Source of the DNA: Halogeometricum sp. S3BR5-2
GTDB lineage: Archaea > Halobacteriota > Halobacteria > Halobacteriales > Haloferacaceae
Direction: 5' to 3'
DNA length: 64,000 nucleotides
Assembly (NCBI RefSeq): GCF_031624635.1
Contig: NZ_JAMQOQ010000006.1
Coordinates: 273,636 to 337,635, forward strand
Shown here: positions 1 to 9,139 of the stretch, piece after piece
How positions within the stretch are numbered: the stretch's first letter is position 1
Layout of the letters: each line of letters opens with the position of its first letter
The notes under the pieces: model-generated
Databases searched by the model: none
Told to the model about the DNA's origin: nothing
Seen by the model: only the letters and a program-made list of their open reading frames with translations
Translations under genes and position numbers: made by a program

Positions 1-318
1 TCGCTCGTCGGGGACGATCTCCGGCCCGCCGTCGATGGGCTGGCCGGAACCGTCGAGGACCCGCCCGAGGAGGTCCTCGGTGACGGGCATCTTCATCGTC
101 TCGCCCAGGAATCGGACGGACGCGTTCTGGTCGATGCCGGTGGTGCCCTCGAACACCTGGATGGCGACGACGCCGTCCGTGGATTCGAGCACCTGACCGC
201 GCTTGGTGTCGCCCTCGGGCGTCTCGATCTCGACGATCTCGTCGTACCCGATCGGTTCGTCGACCTCGGCGAACACCAGCGGACCGCTGATCTCGGATAT
301 CGTTTGATACTCTTTCAT
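1..318 (-). CDS. atpB: A/V-type ATP synthase subunit B, N-terminal part (cut by window edge)
   Basis: Non-catalytic nucleotide-binding subunit of the archaeal A1 head. Only about the first 106 residues are here; they begin [19 protein letters not shown] and contain the beta-barrel N-terminal domain typical of B subunits (conserved GPLV, then EGTTGID, then FLGETM). The ATG lies at 316-318 and abuts the atpA stop codon (TAA at 319-321), so it is the downstream member of a tight operon. The gene continues beyond base 1. Function is from family knowledge; the truncation is caused by the window. Confidence 0.95.
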   Translation of the reverse strand, partial: MKEYQTISEISGPLVFAEVDEPIGYDEIVEIETPEGDTKRGQVLESTDGVVAIQVFEGTTGIDQNASVRFLGETMKMPVTEDLLGRVLDGSGQPIDGGPEIVPDER

Positions 319-2076
319 TTAGTACAGCTCCCGCAGTTGCGTCTGGATGTCGTCTCGCAGGTCCGCCATGTACTCCTTCCAGTCGTCCTGGACGGCCATC
401 CGGTTCAGCCGCGGCGCGGCGTCGATCTCGATGATCTCCTCGACGGGGACGCCGGCTTCGAGCGCCTGGAACGCCTCGTCGTTGAAGTGATGGATGGTGG
501 TGAGCATGGCGAACGTCTTCTCCGGCGGGCAGTACATGTCGTTCGGGTTGAACGCGTTCTGCTGGAGATACGCCTCCTTGAGGTAGCTCGCCACCTCGAG
601 GGTGAGCTGCTGGTCCTCCGGCAGCGCGTCCTTACCGACCAGCTGAACGATCTCCTGCAGTTCGCCCTCCTCGTCGAGCACGTCGACCGCCCACTGGCGC
701 TCCTCGGGCCACTCGGGGTCGACGTTCTCCTGGAACCACGGGTCGAGCTGCTCCTTGTAGAGGGAGTACGACTCGTTCCAGTTGATGGCCGGGAAGTGCC
801 GGCGCTCGGCGAGGTCCGCGTCCAGCGCCCAGAACGTCTTGACGATGCGGAGAGTGTTCTGCGTCACCGGCTCGGAGAAGTCGCCGCCGGGCGGCGACAC
901 CGCGCCGATGGCGGAGATGGAACCTTCCGTACCGTTGATGTTCTCGAACGCGCCGGCGCGCTCGTAGAACTCCGAGAGGCGCGCGGAGAGGTAGGCCGGG
1001 TAGCCCTCCTCGCCGGGCATCTCCTCCAGCCGCGAGGAGATTTCGCGCATGGCCTCGGCCCACCGGGAGGTGGAGTCGGCCATCAGCGCCACGTCGTACC
1101 CCATGTCGCGGTAGAACTCCGCGATGGTGATGCCCGTGTACACGCAGGACTCGCGCGCGGCCACCGGCATGTTGGACGTGTTCGCGATGAGCGACGTCCG
1201 GGCCATGAGCGGGTTGCCCGTCGAGGGGTCTTCGAGTTCGGGGAAGTCGTCGATGACCTCCGTCATCTCGTTGCCGCGCTCGCCGCAGCCGACGTAGACG
1301 ATGATGTCCGCGTCGGCGAACTTCGCGAGGCTGTGCTGCGTGACGGTCTTACCCGACCCGAACGGACCGGGAATCGCGGCCGTCCCGCCCTTCGCGATGG
1401 GGAACAGGCCGTCGAGGATGCGCTGGCCGGACACCAGCGGCGTCCGGGGGGTCTTCTTCGTCGCGGAGGGTCGGGCCTCGCGGACCGGCCACTCCTGGCG
1501 CATCGTAATCTCCTCGCCGTTGTCGAGCGTCGCGATGGGCTCGGTGACGGTGTAGGAGCCGGACTTTATCTCGGTTATTTCGCCGCCCTCGTAGTCCGGC
1601 GGGACCATCACCTTCAGGTCGATGGTGACCGTCTCGGTGACGACGCCCAGCACGTCGCCGGGTTCGACCGTGTCGCCCTCGGCGGCCTCGGGCACGAACT
1701 CCCACTCCTCGTCGAGTTCGATGCCGGGCGCGTCGACGCCGCGGTCGAGGTACGGGCTGCCCATCTTGTCTTCGAGGACGTCCAGCGGACGCTGGACGCC
1801 GTCGTAGATGGTGTCGAGCAGGCCCGGACCCAGGTCGACGGTCAGCGGGTCGCCCGTGTTCTCGACGGGTTCGCCGGGACCGACGCCGGACGTCTCCTCG
1901 TACACCTGAATCGTCGTGATGTCGCCCTCTATCTCGATGACCTCGCCCATCAGGCCTTCGTCGCCCACGTAGACGACGTCGTTCATCCGGGCGTCGAGGT
2001 CGCGGGCGGTCACCACGGGACCACTCACGCTTGCGATGATGCCGTCCTCGCGGACGGTCTGTTGTGTCTGACTCAT
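319..2076 (-). CDS. atpA: A/V-type ATP synthase catalytic subunit A
   Basis: Catalytic subunit of the archaeal A-type ATP synthase; it binds and interconverts ATP on the cytoplasmic A1 head. The 585-residue length is normal for the family. The P-loop GPFGSGKT is at about residues 237-244, preceded by the bulge region specific to A subunits (about 115-205), and the conserved DSTSRWAEA follows in the nucleotide-binding domain. No intein interrupts the P-loop, as happens in some archaea. It starts one base after the end of atpF and its stop touches the atpB start, so it is co-transcribed with both. Confidence 0.98.
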   Translation of the reverse strand: MSQTQQTVREDGIIASVSGPVVTARDLDARMNDVVYVGDEGLMGEVIEIEGDITTIQVYEETSGVGPGEPVENTGDPLTVDLGPGLLDTIYDGVQRPLDVLEDKMGSPYLDRGVDAPGIELDEEWEFVPEAAEGDTVEPGDVLGVVTETVTIDLKVMVPPDYEGGEITEIKSGSYTVTEPIATLDNGEEITMRQEWPVREARPSATKKTPRTPLVSGQRILDGLFPIAKGGTAAIPGPFGSGKTVTQHSLAKFADADIIVYVGCGERGNEMTEVIDDFPELEDPSTGNPLMARTSLIANTSNMPVAARESCVYTGITIAEFYRDMGYDVALMADSTSRWAEAMREISSRLEEMPGEEGYPAYLSARLSEFYERAGAFENINGTEGSISAIGAVSPPGGDFSEPVTQNTLRIVKTFWALDADLAERRHFPAINWNESYSLYKEQLDPWFQENVDPEWPEERQWAVDVLDEEGELQEIVQLVGKDALPEDQQLTLEVASYLKEAYLQQNAFNPNDMYCPPEKTFAMLTTIHHFNDEAFQALEAGVPVEEIIEIDAAPRLNRMAVQDDWKEYMADLRDDIQTQLRELY

Positions 2077-2077
2077 G

Positions 2078-2407
2078 TTAGTCTTCGTCCTCCTCCATCA
2101 GGTCGATACCGATGGCTCGTTTGATCTGGTCTCGGAGGCCGCCTGCGCCCGCGCCGCCGCCGAGGGTGACCAGCGTCGGCTCGATGCTGGTCTCGACGGA
2201 CTGGCGGACCTGCCGGGAGAGGTCGTCGAGGTCGTCGTTGTGCATCACGATGATGCCGACGTCCTCGTCCTCCAAGGTCCGGCTGACGGCTTCGTCGAGC
2301 TGTTCGTCCTTCTCTTCGTCGGGCACGTTCTCGAACTTCCGAACCCCCGCGAGTCGGAACCCGGTCGTGAAGTCCGGACTGCCGACGACGGCTATCTCCT
2401 GACTCAT
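2078..2407 (-). CDS. atpF: A/V-type ATP synthase subunit F
   Basis: Small central-stalk subunit, 109 residues, that regulates the rotary A1 motor. The start is [21 protein letters not shown], with the [13 protein letters not shown] Rossmann strand and loop typical of subunit F, and the middle carries the conserved GIIVMHNDD segment. Its ATG overlaps the atpC stop by four bases (ATGA arrangement), suggesting translational coupling, and one base separates it from atpA. The acidic C-terminus is usual for haloarchaea. Confidence 0.95.
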   Translation of the reverse strand: MSQEIAVVGSPDFTTGFRLAGVRKFENVPDEEKDEQLDEAVSRTLEDEDVGIIVMHNDDLDDLSRQVRQSVETSIEPTLVTLGGGAGAGGLRDQIKRAIGIDLMEEDED

Positions 2408-3450
2408 AGGATGACCAGCTCCTCCTCTATCTCGTCGTCCGACAGCCCGGCCTCGCGGCCGCGGGCGATGGCCCGGATGTTGTCCACCTCTTGCTCCTTC
2501 GAGAGGATGTACGAGATGACCGGGCTCACCGACAGCGGGTAGACGTTACCGAGACTGTCAGCGTACTCGAGCAACGCAGTCTCTAGTGCGCGCTCGAAGC
2601 CAATGAGGCTGTTCACCGATTCGAGTTCGTCGAGCGCGGTGGAGAGTTCGTCGCCGTACTGCGAATCGCGTATCTTCGAGACGAGTTCGTCGGTGTTCTG
2701 CGACAGCGTCACGAGTTCCGAGGCGGAGAACAGCGACCCGCCCTCGATGTAGTAGTCGGCTGGGTCGATGTCCGCACCGCTCCGCGCGAGGCGGAGCGCG
2801 TTCCGGGCGTTCCGGAAGTCTATCTCCGCTTCGAGGTACTCGCGGTACTGCTCCGTCGCCTCGTCGACCACGAGCCCTTCGAGCAGGCTCTCGTAGTAGG
2901 CGCGGTCGACGGCGTTCTCGAGGGGGACGAGCACGTCCGTCTCCTCGTAGTCCTCGTAGGCCTGCGCGAGACCCACGTCGAACATCGTGCCGTGGAGGCG
3001 CTCGACCGCTTCCTCGATGGTGGTCGCGTCGAGCAACCGGTCGAGAAATCGGTCGTCGAACTCGCCGGCACGGATGAGGTCCGCGTCCACCGAGTCGCGT
3101 TCGGCGTCCGCGTAGATGCCGCGGATGATCGTCTTCACGTTCCACGCGTCGAACTTGCGAAGGTAGCGGGCGATGAGGTCGTACAGCCGCCCCTCGGCCC
3201 ACTTGAGGATGTCGTTGAACTGCTTCGCGAGGTTGCGGTTGAGCGCGAACTCGATGAGGTCGACGCCCGAGTACCGCGACCCGAGCGCGTTTATCTCCTC
3301 TTCGTACGCCGACTCCTCCATGAACCGGGCTATCTCGGCCGGCCCCATCCGGATCAGCTTACGGTAGTCCTCGTCGCTGAACAGTTGGCTCTGGCGCGAC
3401 CGGACGCGCGTGTTCACGTACTCGGGGTTGGAACCGCCGGAGGCGTTCAT
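2404..3450 (-). CDS. atpC: A/V-type ATP synthase subunit C
   Basis: Subunit C (equivalent to V-ATPase subunit d) caps the membrane rotor and connects it to the central stalk. It has 348 residues and is all-helical in appearance, with three repeated helical segments and the conserved start region NPEYVNTRVRSRQSQL. It overlaps atpE upstream and atpF downstream by four bases each, so the E-C-F trio looks translationally coupled. Its position between E and F is the standard haloarchaeal order. Confidence 0.95.
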   Translation of the reverse strand: MNASGGSNPEYVNTRVRSRQSQLFSDEDYRKLIRMGPAEIARFMEESAYEEEINALGSRYSGVDLIEFALNRNLAKQFNDILKWAEGRLYDLIARYLRKFDAWNVKTIIRGIYADAERDSVDADLIRAGEFDDRFLDRLLDATTIEEAVERLHGTMFDVGLAQAYEDYEETDVLVPLENAVDRAYYESLLEGLVVDEATEQYREYLEAEIDFRNARNALRLARSGADIDPADYYIEGGSLFSASELVTLSQNTDELVSKIRDSQYGDELSTALDELESVNSLIGFERALETALLEYADSLGNVYPLSVSPVISYILSKEQEVDNIRAIARGREAGLSDDEIEEELVIL

Positions 3451-4034
3451 TGGTCGAACAGTCGCGCGCTCACTTCCTTGAGGTTGTCCTCCCAGACGCT
3501 CTCAAGGACGGAGTCGAACGTGTTGTTCACCCGGACGCGCGACTGCGTGCTCTCGACGACCACGCCGCCGAGACAGTCGTAGCTGTCCCCGTAGCCGTAC
3601 CCGTCGTACTTCTCGTCTTCGAGGATGTCTTCGAGGAGCGCTTTGTCGGCGGCGCGACCGTGGACGACGACGTCGTCACCGGCGTCGAACTCCTCGGCCG
3701 CGTCGTCGAGCAGCGAACGCGTGAGCGTCTCGCGGCGGTCGCCGGAGAGCGAGGCCAGTTCCGACTCGGCCTCCTCGCGGACGTCCTGGAGGACGTCTCG
3801 GCGCGCTTCGAGGCGCTTCTGCTTGGCTTCGAGTTTCGCGCTGGAGAGCGCCTGCTCGCGTTCCTGCTTGATCTGGCGTTCGACGTCGTTTCTGCGCGAC
3901 TCGTGGAGGTCCTGAGCGTCGGACTCGGCCTCCGCGACGATCTCGGAAGCGCGTTGTTCTCCGTCCTCACGAATCTCCTCCGCACGCGCGCGGGCTTCGT
4001 CTCGTATGTCTTCGACGACGTTGTCCAAACTCAT
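3447..4034 (-). CDS. atpE: A/V-type ATP synthase subunit E (peripheral stalk)
   Basis: Peripheral-stalk subunit that pairs with subunit H (AtpH) and links the A1 head to subunit I. It has 195 residues. The first about 110 form a long charged coiled coil rich in Glu, Arg and Ala, followed by a compact C-terminal domain with the conserved LGGVVVES segment. The ATG is at 4032-4034, 26 bases after the atpK stop, and the 3' end overlaps atpC by four bases. Confidence 0.95.
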   Translation of the reverse strand: MSLDNVVEDIRDEARARAEEIREDGEQRASEIVAEAESDAQDLHESRRNDVERQIKQEREQALSSAKLEAKQKRLEARRDVLQDVREEAESELASLSGDRRETLTRSLLDDAAEEFDAGDDVVVHGRAADKALLEDILEDEKYDGYGYGDSYDCLGGVVVESTQSRVRVNNTFDSVLESVWEDNLKEVSARLFDQ

Positions 4035-4060
4035 GTAATGGAAAGGGAGAGGGGGGTGCT

Positions 4061-4300
4061 TTAGCCGATGAACACGACGACCAGCGCGAGGATGACGAGC
4101 GTCTCCGGCAGGACGGTCAGGATGAGACCGTTGACGAAGAGGCTGTCGTCCTCGGCGATAGCGCCCATCGCCGCCGCTCCGATACCGCGCTCCGCGTACC
4201 CCGCGCCGAAAGCGGCGAGACCGACCGCGAGAGCCGCCGCCGCACCTTGACTGATAGCCGGACCACTGGACTGAGCTTGAAGTAGGATGTTATCGAGCAT
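4061..4300 (-). CDS. atpK: A/V-type ATP synthase proteolipid subunit K (c ring)
   Basis: Membrane rotor subunit of 79 residues with two transmembrane helices. The first is glycine/alanine-rich (about 19-48, with AAFGAGYAERGIGAAAMGAI) and the second (about 55-78) holds the ion-binding carboxylate Glu66 in LPETLVIL. It is the single-hairpin 8-kDa type, not a duplicated form. It is the first gene of the K-E-C-F-A-B transcript here because a long spacer separates it from atpI. Confidence 0.96.
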   Translation of the reverse strand: MLDNILLQAQSSGPAISQGAAAALAVGLAAFGAGYAERGIGAAAMGAIAEDDSLFVNGLILTVLPETLVILALVVVFIG

Positions 4301-4363
4301 TTGTGTTGTGTCCTCTTAGTACCGGATTGTGTCTCCGAACACGCCTATGTCACCGGGGGCATC

Positions 4364-4378
4364 TCATAAAGCTTCCCA
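4364..4378 (-). promoter_or_regulatory. Probable TATA/BRE promoter of atpK-E-C-F-A-B
   Basis: On the minus strand the stretch reads GGGAAGCTTTATGAG, with a TATA-like TTTATG core about 65 bases before the atpK ATG. Initiation about 25 bases downstream would give a leader of about 40 bases. This fits an internal promoter that serves the rotor and head genes separately from atpHI. Inferred from pattern only. Confidence 0.45.
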
Positions 4379-4862
4379 AACCGATTTCGCAAAACGGTGA
4401 GAAGGGGCCTCAATACGCCCGGATAATCGCAGAAATGCCGACCCGACGAGGTTGGAGCCGAACAGATAAAAAGAAACCGAGTTGCGGCGAACTTTGGAGG
4501 AACTCGCGACCGAGTTCGCGTCGTCGCAACCCGGTACCGTATCGCGTCCGCAGTGGCGTGGTGTCGGGCGTGGAACCGGTCCCGCGGAAGGCGTACAGTC
4601 GGTCCGCGTTCGGCCGGCCGCAAGAGGATACTGGTGGTGGATACGAGTGGGGAGCGCGGACGGCGGCGTGGAACGGGACGGGCCTCCGAGAAACTGCCTG
4701 CGTTCCGAGCGCACGACTGGAGCCGAACAGCGTCCATCGGAGGACGGACGGAGAGTGAGTGATTCTCCGTGGAATGCGTCGAACGGTCCGCCCCGATGGA
4801 CGCGAGGTACTGGTCCGAGTAATCCCCTCAACGAACGGGTTGTGTGCGAGTGGGGTTTATAC

Positions 4863-4900
4863 CGACTCGGCGCTGGACGGAGCGATATAGACCCGAGTCG
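4863..4900 (-). terminator. Hairpin downstream of atpI, possible terminator
   Basis: CGACTCGG at 4863-4870 pairs perfectly with CCGAGTCG at 4893-4900 around a 22-base loop, 58-95 bases after the atpI stop on the minus strand. T-rich stretches in the minus-strand RNA sense (4901-4920) lie just before it. It could end the atpHI transcript or process the operon mRNA. Confidence 0.35.
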
Positions 4901-4958
4901 AAAAGAGTGAAAACACGAAGAAGCGGAAGGAGCGTACCGAAACGGGGCGTCCGGGAGT

Positions 4959-7250
4959 TCAGTCCTCGGTGGTGAACTGCCGGTCGTAGCCGAACGGTTC
5001 GTAGTCGCGGCCGCCGCCCTCGAAGAACTTGTTGAAGAACTCGACGTACTCGAGACGCACGGCCTGCAGACCGGCGCTGGTCACGCCGAGTGCGAGGACC
5101 GCGATGTGGCCGACGACGAGGACGAGCAGGCCGACGAGAATCGTCGCCGCCCCGCCGTGGACGAGGCCGCCGAACATGATTTCGGTGACCTCGTAGCCGT
5201 GATAGCTCAGCGTCTCGCCCGGCCCGAGCGCCGCCACGGCGGCGGCGTCCGGCATCCCGCCGAGGCCGAAGTGCCAGCCCCCGTGGTCGTCGACGTACAC
5301 GCCGAAGAACAGAAGGTTGACCGTGAAGGCCATCCCCGCCTTCGCCAGGAGCACCCCGGCGAGACGCGTGTACGACAGCACGTTCACCAGCACGTTCAGG
5401 AATTCGACAGCCTCAACGGGTTCGCCGACGATGAGGAGTCCGAGTCCGATGAAGAACACCAAGAGCGGCAGGGTGAACGGCGCGTTCACGAACGGAATGG
5501 TGAACAGCTCCATCGTCGGGAAACTGGAGAACCCGAGCGGGATGACGCCGTCGGCGGAGAACGTCTCGTAGATGAACTCGGGCGCGGTGCCGCGCAGGGC
5601 GTCGCTGAAGACCCAAATCCAGAGGCCGTTGAGCATCAGGAGCCACGAGCCGCTCTCGTAGACCGCGTGCTTGGCGTCGTGGAGTTCGAGGTTCTCGAAG
5701 AAGTCGAATATCCACGCGATGTTGAGGTGGATGATGCCGACGATAACGCTCACGACCAGCCATCCGAGCGCCCACTCTGAGGTGGCCGGCGACAGCCCCT
5801 TCTCTATCGGGGCGTGCGAGAGGCCGACGACGCCCTCCCAGAGATACGTCGCGATGAGGTGCAGTCCAAATACCTCGCCGTAGAGGATGCCGAATAACGT
5901 CGTGAACAAGCCGGCCGCGATGGTGATGCCGCCCATACTCTTGAACGCCGGGCGGTCGTCGAAGTTGGCGTAGAGGAAGTAGCCGATGGCCATGTAGATG
6001 AGCCCGTAGCCGAGGTCACCGATCATGAACCCGAAGAACGCCGGGAACGTCAAGAACAGGATGACCGTCGGGTCGAACTCGTAGTAGCTGGGTCGGCTGA
6101 CCGCCTGCACGAGAACCTCGAACGGTTTGACCGGGCCCGAGTTCTGCTGGACCGTCGGCGGTTCGTCGTCGTCCATGACGACGGCTCCACCGTCGGCGCG
6201 CGCCTCGTTGTCGGACGAGGAATCGCTCGCGCGGCCGCCGTCCGCGGCGGCCGGCTTCCCGGACCCGCCGCTGCCGGCGGCCGGGTCCTCGCGTACGTGG
6301 TCGGTGCCGTCCTTCGAGAACTTCGCGCGCTGGAGTTCCTCGACTTCGACGCGTTCGCCGATGTCCTCCTTCAGTGCGGCCTTGAACTCGGTGAATCGCT
6401 CGGTCGGAATCCAGCCCTCGGCGATGAAGGCGTTCTCCGTCGTCGCGAACGACAGCGGCGCCTCGGTCTTCTGGACGTCGATGGAGAGTTTCTCCTCGGC
6501 CGCGAGGAGAAAGCCCGCCGCGTCGAGCTTCATGTTCGATAGCTCGTCGTCGACGGAGCCGAGTTTCGAGGATATCTGCTGGTGTTCGTGTTCGAGTTCC
6601 CGGATGTACTCCTGCGGGCTTCCGTCGGCGTCGGGGACTTCGAGCGCGGCGAAATCGGCGCTGACGAGGGCGTCGGCGAGCGCGGAGTCGTCGGCGCCGG
6701 ACGCCGGTCGCGCGAACACCGCGAGCGCGTCGTCGCCCTCGTATATCTCGTATTCGACCAGGTGGTCGGAGTCGACGACGGCGCGCTCTATCGCGTCGCG
6801 GTTCCCCCGTCCGACGGCGGTCTGTATCGAGTCGTACCCCGACAGGAGGTCGAGGTCGATACCGATGTCCTCGAACGGCTCCATCGCGTCGATGCGCTCT
6901 TCGATCTCGCGGAGGTCCTGACGGAGCGCCTGTCGCTCGTCGTCGAGTTCGTTGACCTTCGTGCGGATCTCCTCGAGTTCGGCCTCCAACGCGTCGTCGG
7001 TGACGATGCGGGTCGGCCCCGCGTCCTCCTTGTCGACGTCGAGGATGCTCTCGAGGGACCGGACCGTGACGAGTTTGTCCGACGCCGTCTCGGCGCCCGC
7101 GGCGGGGTCGCCCGGGTCGAAGCCGTCCCACGAGTTGTCGTACTCGGTCACGTGAAGCAGGTTGAGGTCGTGGACCGTCTCGATGACGGGGTCCATCACG
7201 CGCTTGGACCCGGTCACGGAGACCTTGCTCATCTGCTCAGGTCTGAGCAT
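4959..7250 (-). CDS. atpI: A/V-type ATP synthase membrane subunit I (a subunit)
   Basis: Stator subunit carrying the ion half-channels. It has 763 residues: a soluble N-terminal half with coiled-coil arms (about 1-330), an acidic Gly/Ser/Asp-rich linker (about 335-385) and a C-terminal membrane half with about seven or eight helices. The membrane half includes the conserved segments FPAFFGFMIGDLGYG and NVLSYTRLAGVLLAKAGM, which carries the functional Arg. The linker is longer than in non-halophilic homologues and typical of haloarchaea. The start overlaps the end of atpH by 14 bases. Confidence 0.96.
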   Translation of the reverse strand: MLRPEQMSKVSVTGSKRVMDPVIETVHDLNLLHVTEYDNSWDGFDPGDPAAGAETASDKLVTVRSLESILDVDKEDAGPTRIVTDDALEAELEEIRTKVNELDDERQALRQDLREIEERIDAMEPFEDIGIDLDLLSGYDSIQTAVGRGNRDAIERAVVDSDHLVEYEIYEGDDALAVFARPASGADDSALADALVSADFAALEVPDADGSPQEYIRELEHEHQQISSKLGSVDDELSNMKLDAAGFLLAAEEKLSIDVQKTEAPLSFATTENAFIAEGWIPTERFTEFKAALKEDIGERVEVEELQRAKFSKDGTDHVREDPAAGSGGSGKPAAADGGRASDSSSDNEARADGGAVVMDDDEPPTVQQNSGPVKPFEVLVQAVSRPSYYEFDPTVILFLTFPAFFGFMIGDLGYGLIYMAIGYFLYANFDDRPAFKSMGGITIAAGLFTTLFGILYGEVFGLHLIATYLWEGVVGLSHAPIEKGLSPATSEWALGWLVVSVIVGIIHLNIAWIFDFFENLELHDAKHAVYESGSWLLMLNGLWIWVFSDALRGTAPEFIYETFSADGVIPLGFSSFPTMELFTIPFVNAPFTLPLLVFFIGLGLLIVGEPVEAVEFLNVLVNVLSYTRLAGVLLAKAGMAFTVNLLFFGVYVDDHGGWHFGLGGMPDAAAVAALGPGETLSYHGYEVTEIMFGGLVHGGAATILVGLLVLVVGHIAVLALGVTSAGLQAVRLEYVEFFNKFFEGGGRDYEPFGYDRQFTTED

Positions 7251-7569
7251 TCACCGCCTCCTCGAACCGGTCGATGGTGTACTCGACCGCCTCCTCGACG
7301 TTCGACTCCGCCTCGCTGACGAGTCGTCTGCGCTCCGCTTCGCCCTCTTCGAGGATGGCCTCCCGCTCCTCCTCGATCTCCTCGCGAGCCTCCTCGAGAC
7401 GCTCGGACTCGTACTCACGTGCCTCCTCTTCGGCTTGTTGACGGATCTCTTCGGCCTCCTGACGCGCGTCGGCGATCCGCTCCTCGCGGTCCGCCTCAGC
7501 CTCGGCGACGATGTCGTCAGCCTCGGATTCGGCCGTCTTGATCCGTTCGAGAACCTCTGGTCTCGGCAT
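7237..7569 (-). CDS. atpH: A/V-type ATP synthase subunit H (peripheral stalk)
   Basis: Small peripheral-stalk coiled-coil protein that forms a dimer with subunit E. I place the start at the ATG at 7567-7569 (MPRPEVLERIKTAESEADD), giving 110 residues. The frame stays open further upstream but that part is not protein-like, and a TATA box lies 32-39 bases before this ATG. The body is an almost uninterrupted Glu/Arg/Ala coiled coil. It is the first gene of the operon and overlaps atpI by 14 bases. Confidence 0.93.
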   Translation of the reverse strand: MPRPEVLERIKTAESEADDIVAEAEADREERIADARQEAEEIRQQAEEEAREYESERLEEAREEIEEEREAILEEGEAERRRLVSEAESNVEEAVEYTIDRFEEAVNAQT

Positions 7570-7600
7570 ACTCGTATCGTCAGAAAGTTGCGCCACCGCC

Positions 7601-7608
7601 GTATAAGG
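7601..7608 (-). promoter_or_regulatory. TATA box of the atpHI operon
   Basis: Minus-strand CCTTATAC, preceded by a purine-rich BRE-like stretch, is 32-39 bases before the atpH ATG. Initiation about 25 bases downstream would leave a leader of under ten bases, typical of near-leaderless haloarchaeal genes. It supports the short atpH start. Confidence 0.6.
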
Positions 7609-7703
7609 TGTTTGCGGAAACCTCTCGGGGCGGCAGGGGCGTCCCGACCGCCTCTCGGGGCGAATCCGCACGGTTATCACCGCCCGGTTCGAACGTCCGG
7701 ACG

Positions 7704-8372
7704 ATGGGAGTCCTCGAGAACAAGTCACGGGCGCGCCTGTTCTACAAGTACCTCTCGAAGGTGTACGACCGGATCAACCCCTTCATCTGGAACGAGGAGA
7801 TGCGCGACGAGGCGCTCGAACTCCTTGACATCCAACCGGACGACCGGGTGCTCGACGTGGGGTCCGGCACCGGGTTCGCCACCGAGGGACTCCTGCGGTA
7901 CACCGACGACGTCCACGCCCTCGACCAGAGCATCCACCAGATGGAGAAGGCGTTCGCGAAGTTCGGAAAGCGCGACCGGGTGCGCTTCTACCGCGGCGAC
8001 GCCGAGCGCCTCCCCTTCAAGGAGAACGCTTTCGACGTGCTGTGGTCCTCCGGTTCCATCGAGTACTGGCCCAACCCCGTCGACGCCCTCGAAGAGTTCC
8101 GCCGCGTCGTCAAGCCGGGCCACCGAGTCCTCGTCGTCGGTCCGGACTACCCGGAGACGGGGCCGTTCCAACATCTCGCCGACGCAATCATGCTGTTCTA
8201 CGACGAGCACGAGGCCCAGCGGATGTTCGAGGAGGCCGGCTTCGTGGACATCGAACACCACATCCAGCAGGCCGCCCCCGGCACGCCGCGGGCCATCACC
8301 ACCGTCGCGCGGGTACCGGACGACGATGGAGACGAGGCCGACGCCCGCGCCGAGGCCGAACTCGAGGCCTGA
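7704..8372 (+). CDS. Class I SAM-dependent methyltransferase (quinone-type family)
   Basis: The 222-residue protein begins MGVLENKSRARLFYKYLSKV. Motif I is VLDVGSGTGFAT (about 48-59), followed by the acidic SAM-ribose loop, motif II-like FDVLWSSGSIEYWPNP, and a later ITTVARVP end. The N-terminal segment and the IEYWPNP loop resemble 2-methyl-6-phytylbenzoquinol and demethylmenaquinone C-methyltransferases, so methylation of a menaquinone precursor is plausible, but the substrate cannot be read from sequence. It is divergent from atpH. I chose the ATG at 7704 because earlier codons overlap the atpH promoter. Confidence 0.8.
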   Translation: MGVLENKSRARLFYKYLSKVYDRINPFIWNEEMRDEALELLDIQPDDRVLDVGSGTGFATEGLLRYTDDVHALDQSIHQMEKAFAKFGKRDRVRFYRGDAERLPFKENAFDVLWSSGSIEYWPNPVDALEEFRRVVKPGHRVLVVGPDYPETGPFQHLADAIMLFYDEHEAQRMFEEAGFVDIEHHIQQAAPGTPRAITTVARVPDDDGDEADARAEAELEA

Positions 8373-8487
8373 CCGGAGTTCGACCGTTCGGCCGAAGACC
8401 GAACGAGAGCCGAACGTAGACCGACGAGAGCCTCAACGGCCGCCCGTTTCTCCCGCGACCCCGTTCACCCGGTTCACCTTCGCCGAA

Positions 8488-9060
8488 TCACCCCGGAGCC
8501 GCGCTCACCGACGCCGTCAGCGTCGCCAGCGGGCGCGAGGACGACCCGCGGTAGAGCCGAACCGTGACGGTCCGACCGGGTTCGAGTTCTGGGTCGTTCG
8601 TCTCCGCCACCGCGAGCGTCGCCGTCTCCCCCGCCGACCACGCGCCGTCGGCGGCGACGTTGAACGGGCCGGTCGGACCCGAGCGGAACCCCCGCGCCGC
8701 GAAGAACGGGAGCGGCGGCTGGAACGCCAGCGGGTCGCCGTCGACGGCGATTCGGAGCCGGAGCGCCGACGCGTCGAGCGTCGGACCGCGCTCGTACGTC
8801 ACGGCGAGTTCGTCGCCCGTCGCCGACAGCGAGAACGCCGTCGGCCGGGGACTCGGTCCGAGGCCGGCGGCGGGGTCGGCCGACGCGCCGGGGGCGCCGA
8901 CGCCGCGGAGACCCGCCGAATCGGAGTCCACGGCCGCGGCGCGGGCGGACGCGCCGGCGACGAGGGCGTCGCTCGCCGCGCCGACGACGACGGCCGTCGA
9001 GAGGACGAGTCCGACGAGCAGCAGCGTCGCGACGACGGGCGAGAGCGCGCGGTCGGTCAC
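8488..9060 (-). CDS. Type IV pilin-like protein with archaeal pilin N-terminus
   Basis: A 190-residue protein whose likely GTG start at 9058-9060 gives the sequence VTDRALSPVVATLLLVGLVL. This is the hallmark of haloarchaeal pilins and archaellin-like proteins: a short positively charged leader, the RALSPVV prepilin-peptidase site and one hydrophobic helix (about 8-30). The rest is a beta-rich extracellular domain. It would be cleaved by a PibD-type peptidase and assembled or displayed at the surface. Ninety further in-frame upstream bases or more could encode residues but read as non-protein. It is convergent with the methyltransferase gene. Confidence 0.75.
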   Translation of the reverse strand: MTDRALSPVVATLLLVGLVLSTAVVVGAASDALVAGASARAAAVDSDSAGLRGVGAPGASADPAAGLGPSPRPTAFSLSATGDELAVTYERGPTLDASALRLRIAVDGDPLAFQPPLPFFAARGFRSGPTGPFNVAADGAWSAGETATLAVAETNDPELEPGRTVTVRLYRGSSSRPLATLTASVSAAPG

Positions 9061-9139
9061 GGGAGCGCTGGCCGCCCGTTCGGATAAGAGGGTTCGGACT
9101 GGGAGGCGGCGTCCGGAGGAGTGGGGCGGCGTTCGGGCG

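Larger units (their letters stand above)
4301..4958. other. 658-base spacer inside the ATP synthase operon
   Basis: The stretch between the end of atpI and the start of atpK contains no convincing gene. Open frames on both strands lack family resemblance and the codon periodicity of their neighbours. Composition is slightly less GC-rich than the flanking genes, with short A-rich patches near 4460-4475 and 4900-4930. It holds a hairpin just beyond atpI (4863-4900) and a promoter-like site before atpK. In most haloarchaea I know of, atpI and atpK are nearly adjacent, so this is an unusual expansion. Confidence 0.6.

Noticed and set aside
304..2124. Long plus-strand open frame (606 codons) opposite atpA
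   Set aside because: Antisense shadow of a high-GC gene; residue composition is Arg/Val/Leu-rich without family features, while atpA is certain.
4345..4910. Several open frames in the ATP synthase spacer
   Set aside because: They overlap each other on both strands, lack codon bias and have no recognisable domains.
7704..8372. Naming the methyltransferase MenG or UbiE
   Set aside because: Motifs show only the SAM fold and a quinone-methylase-like loop; the substrate cannot be decided from sequence.
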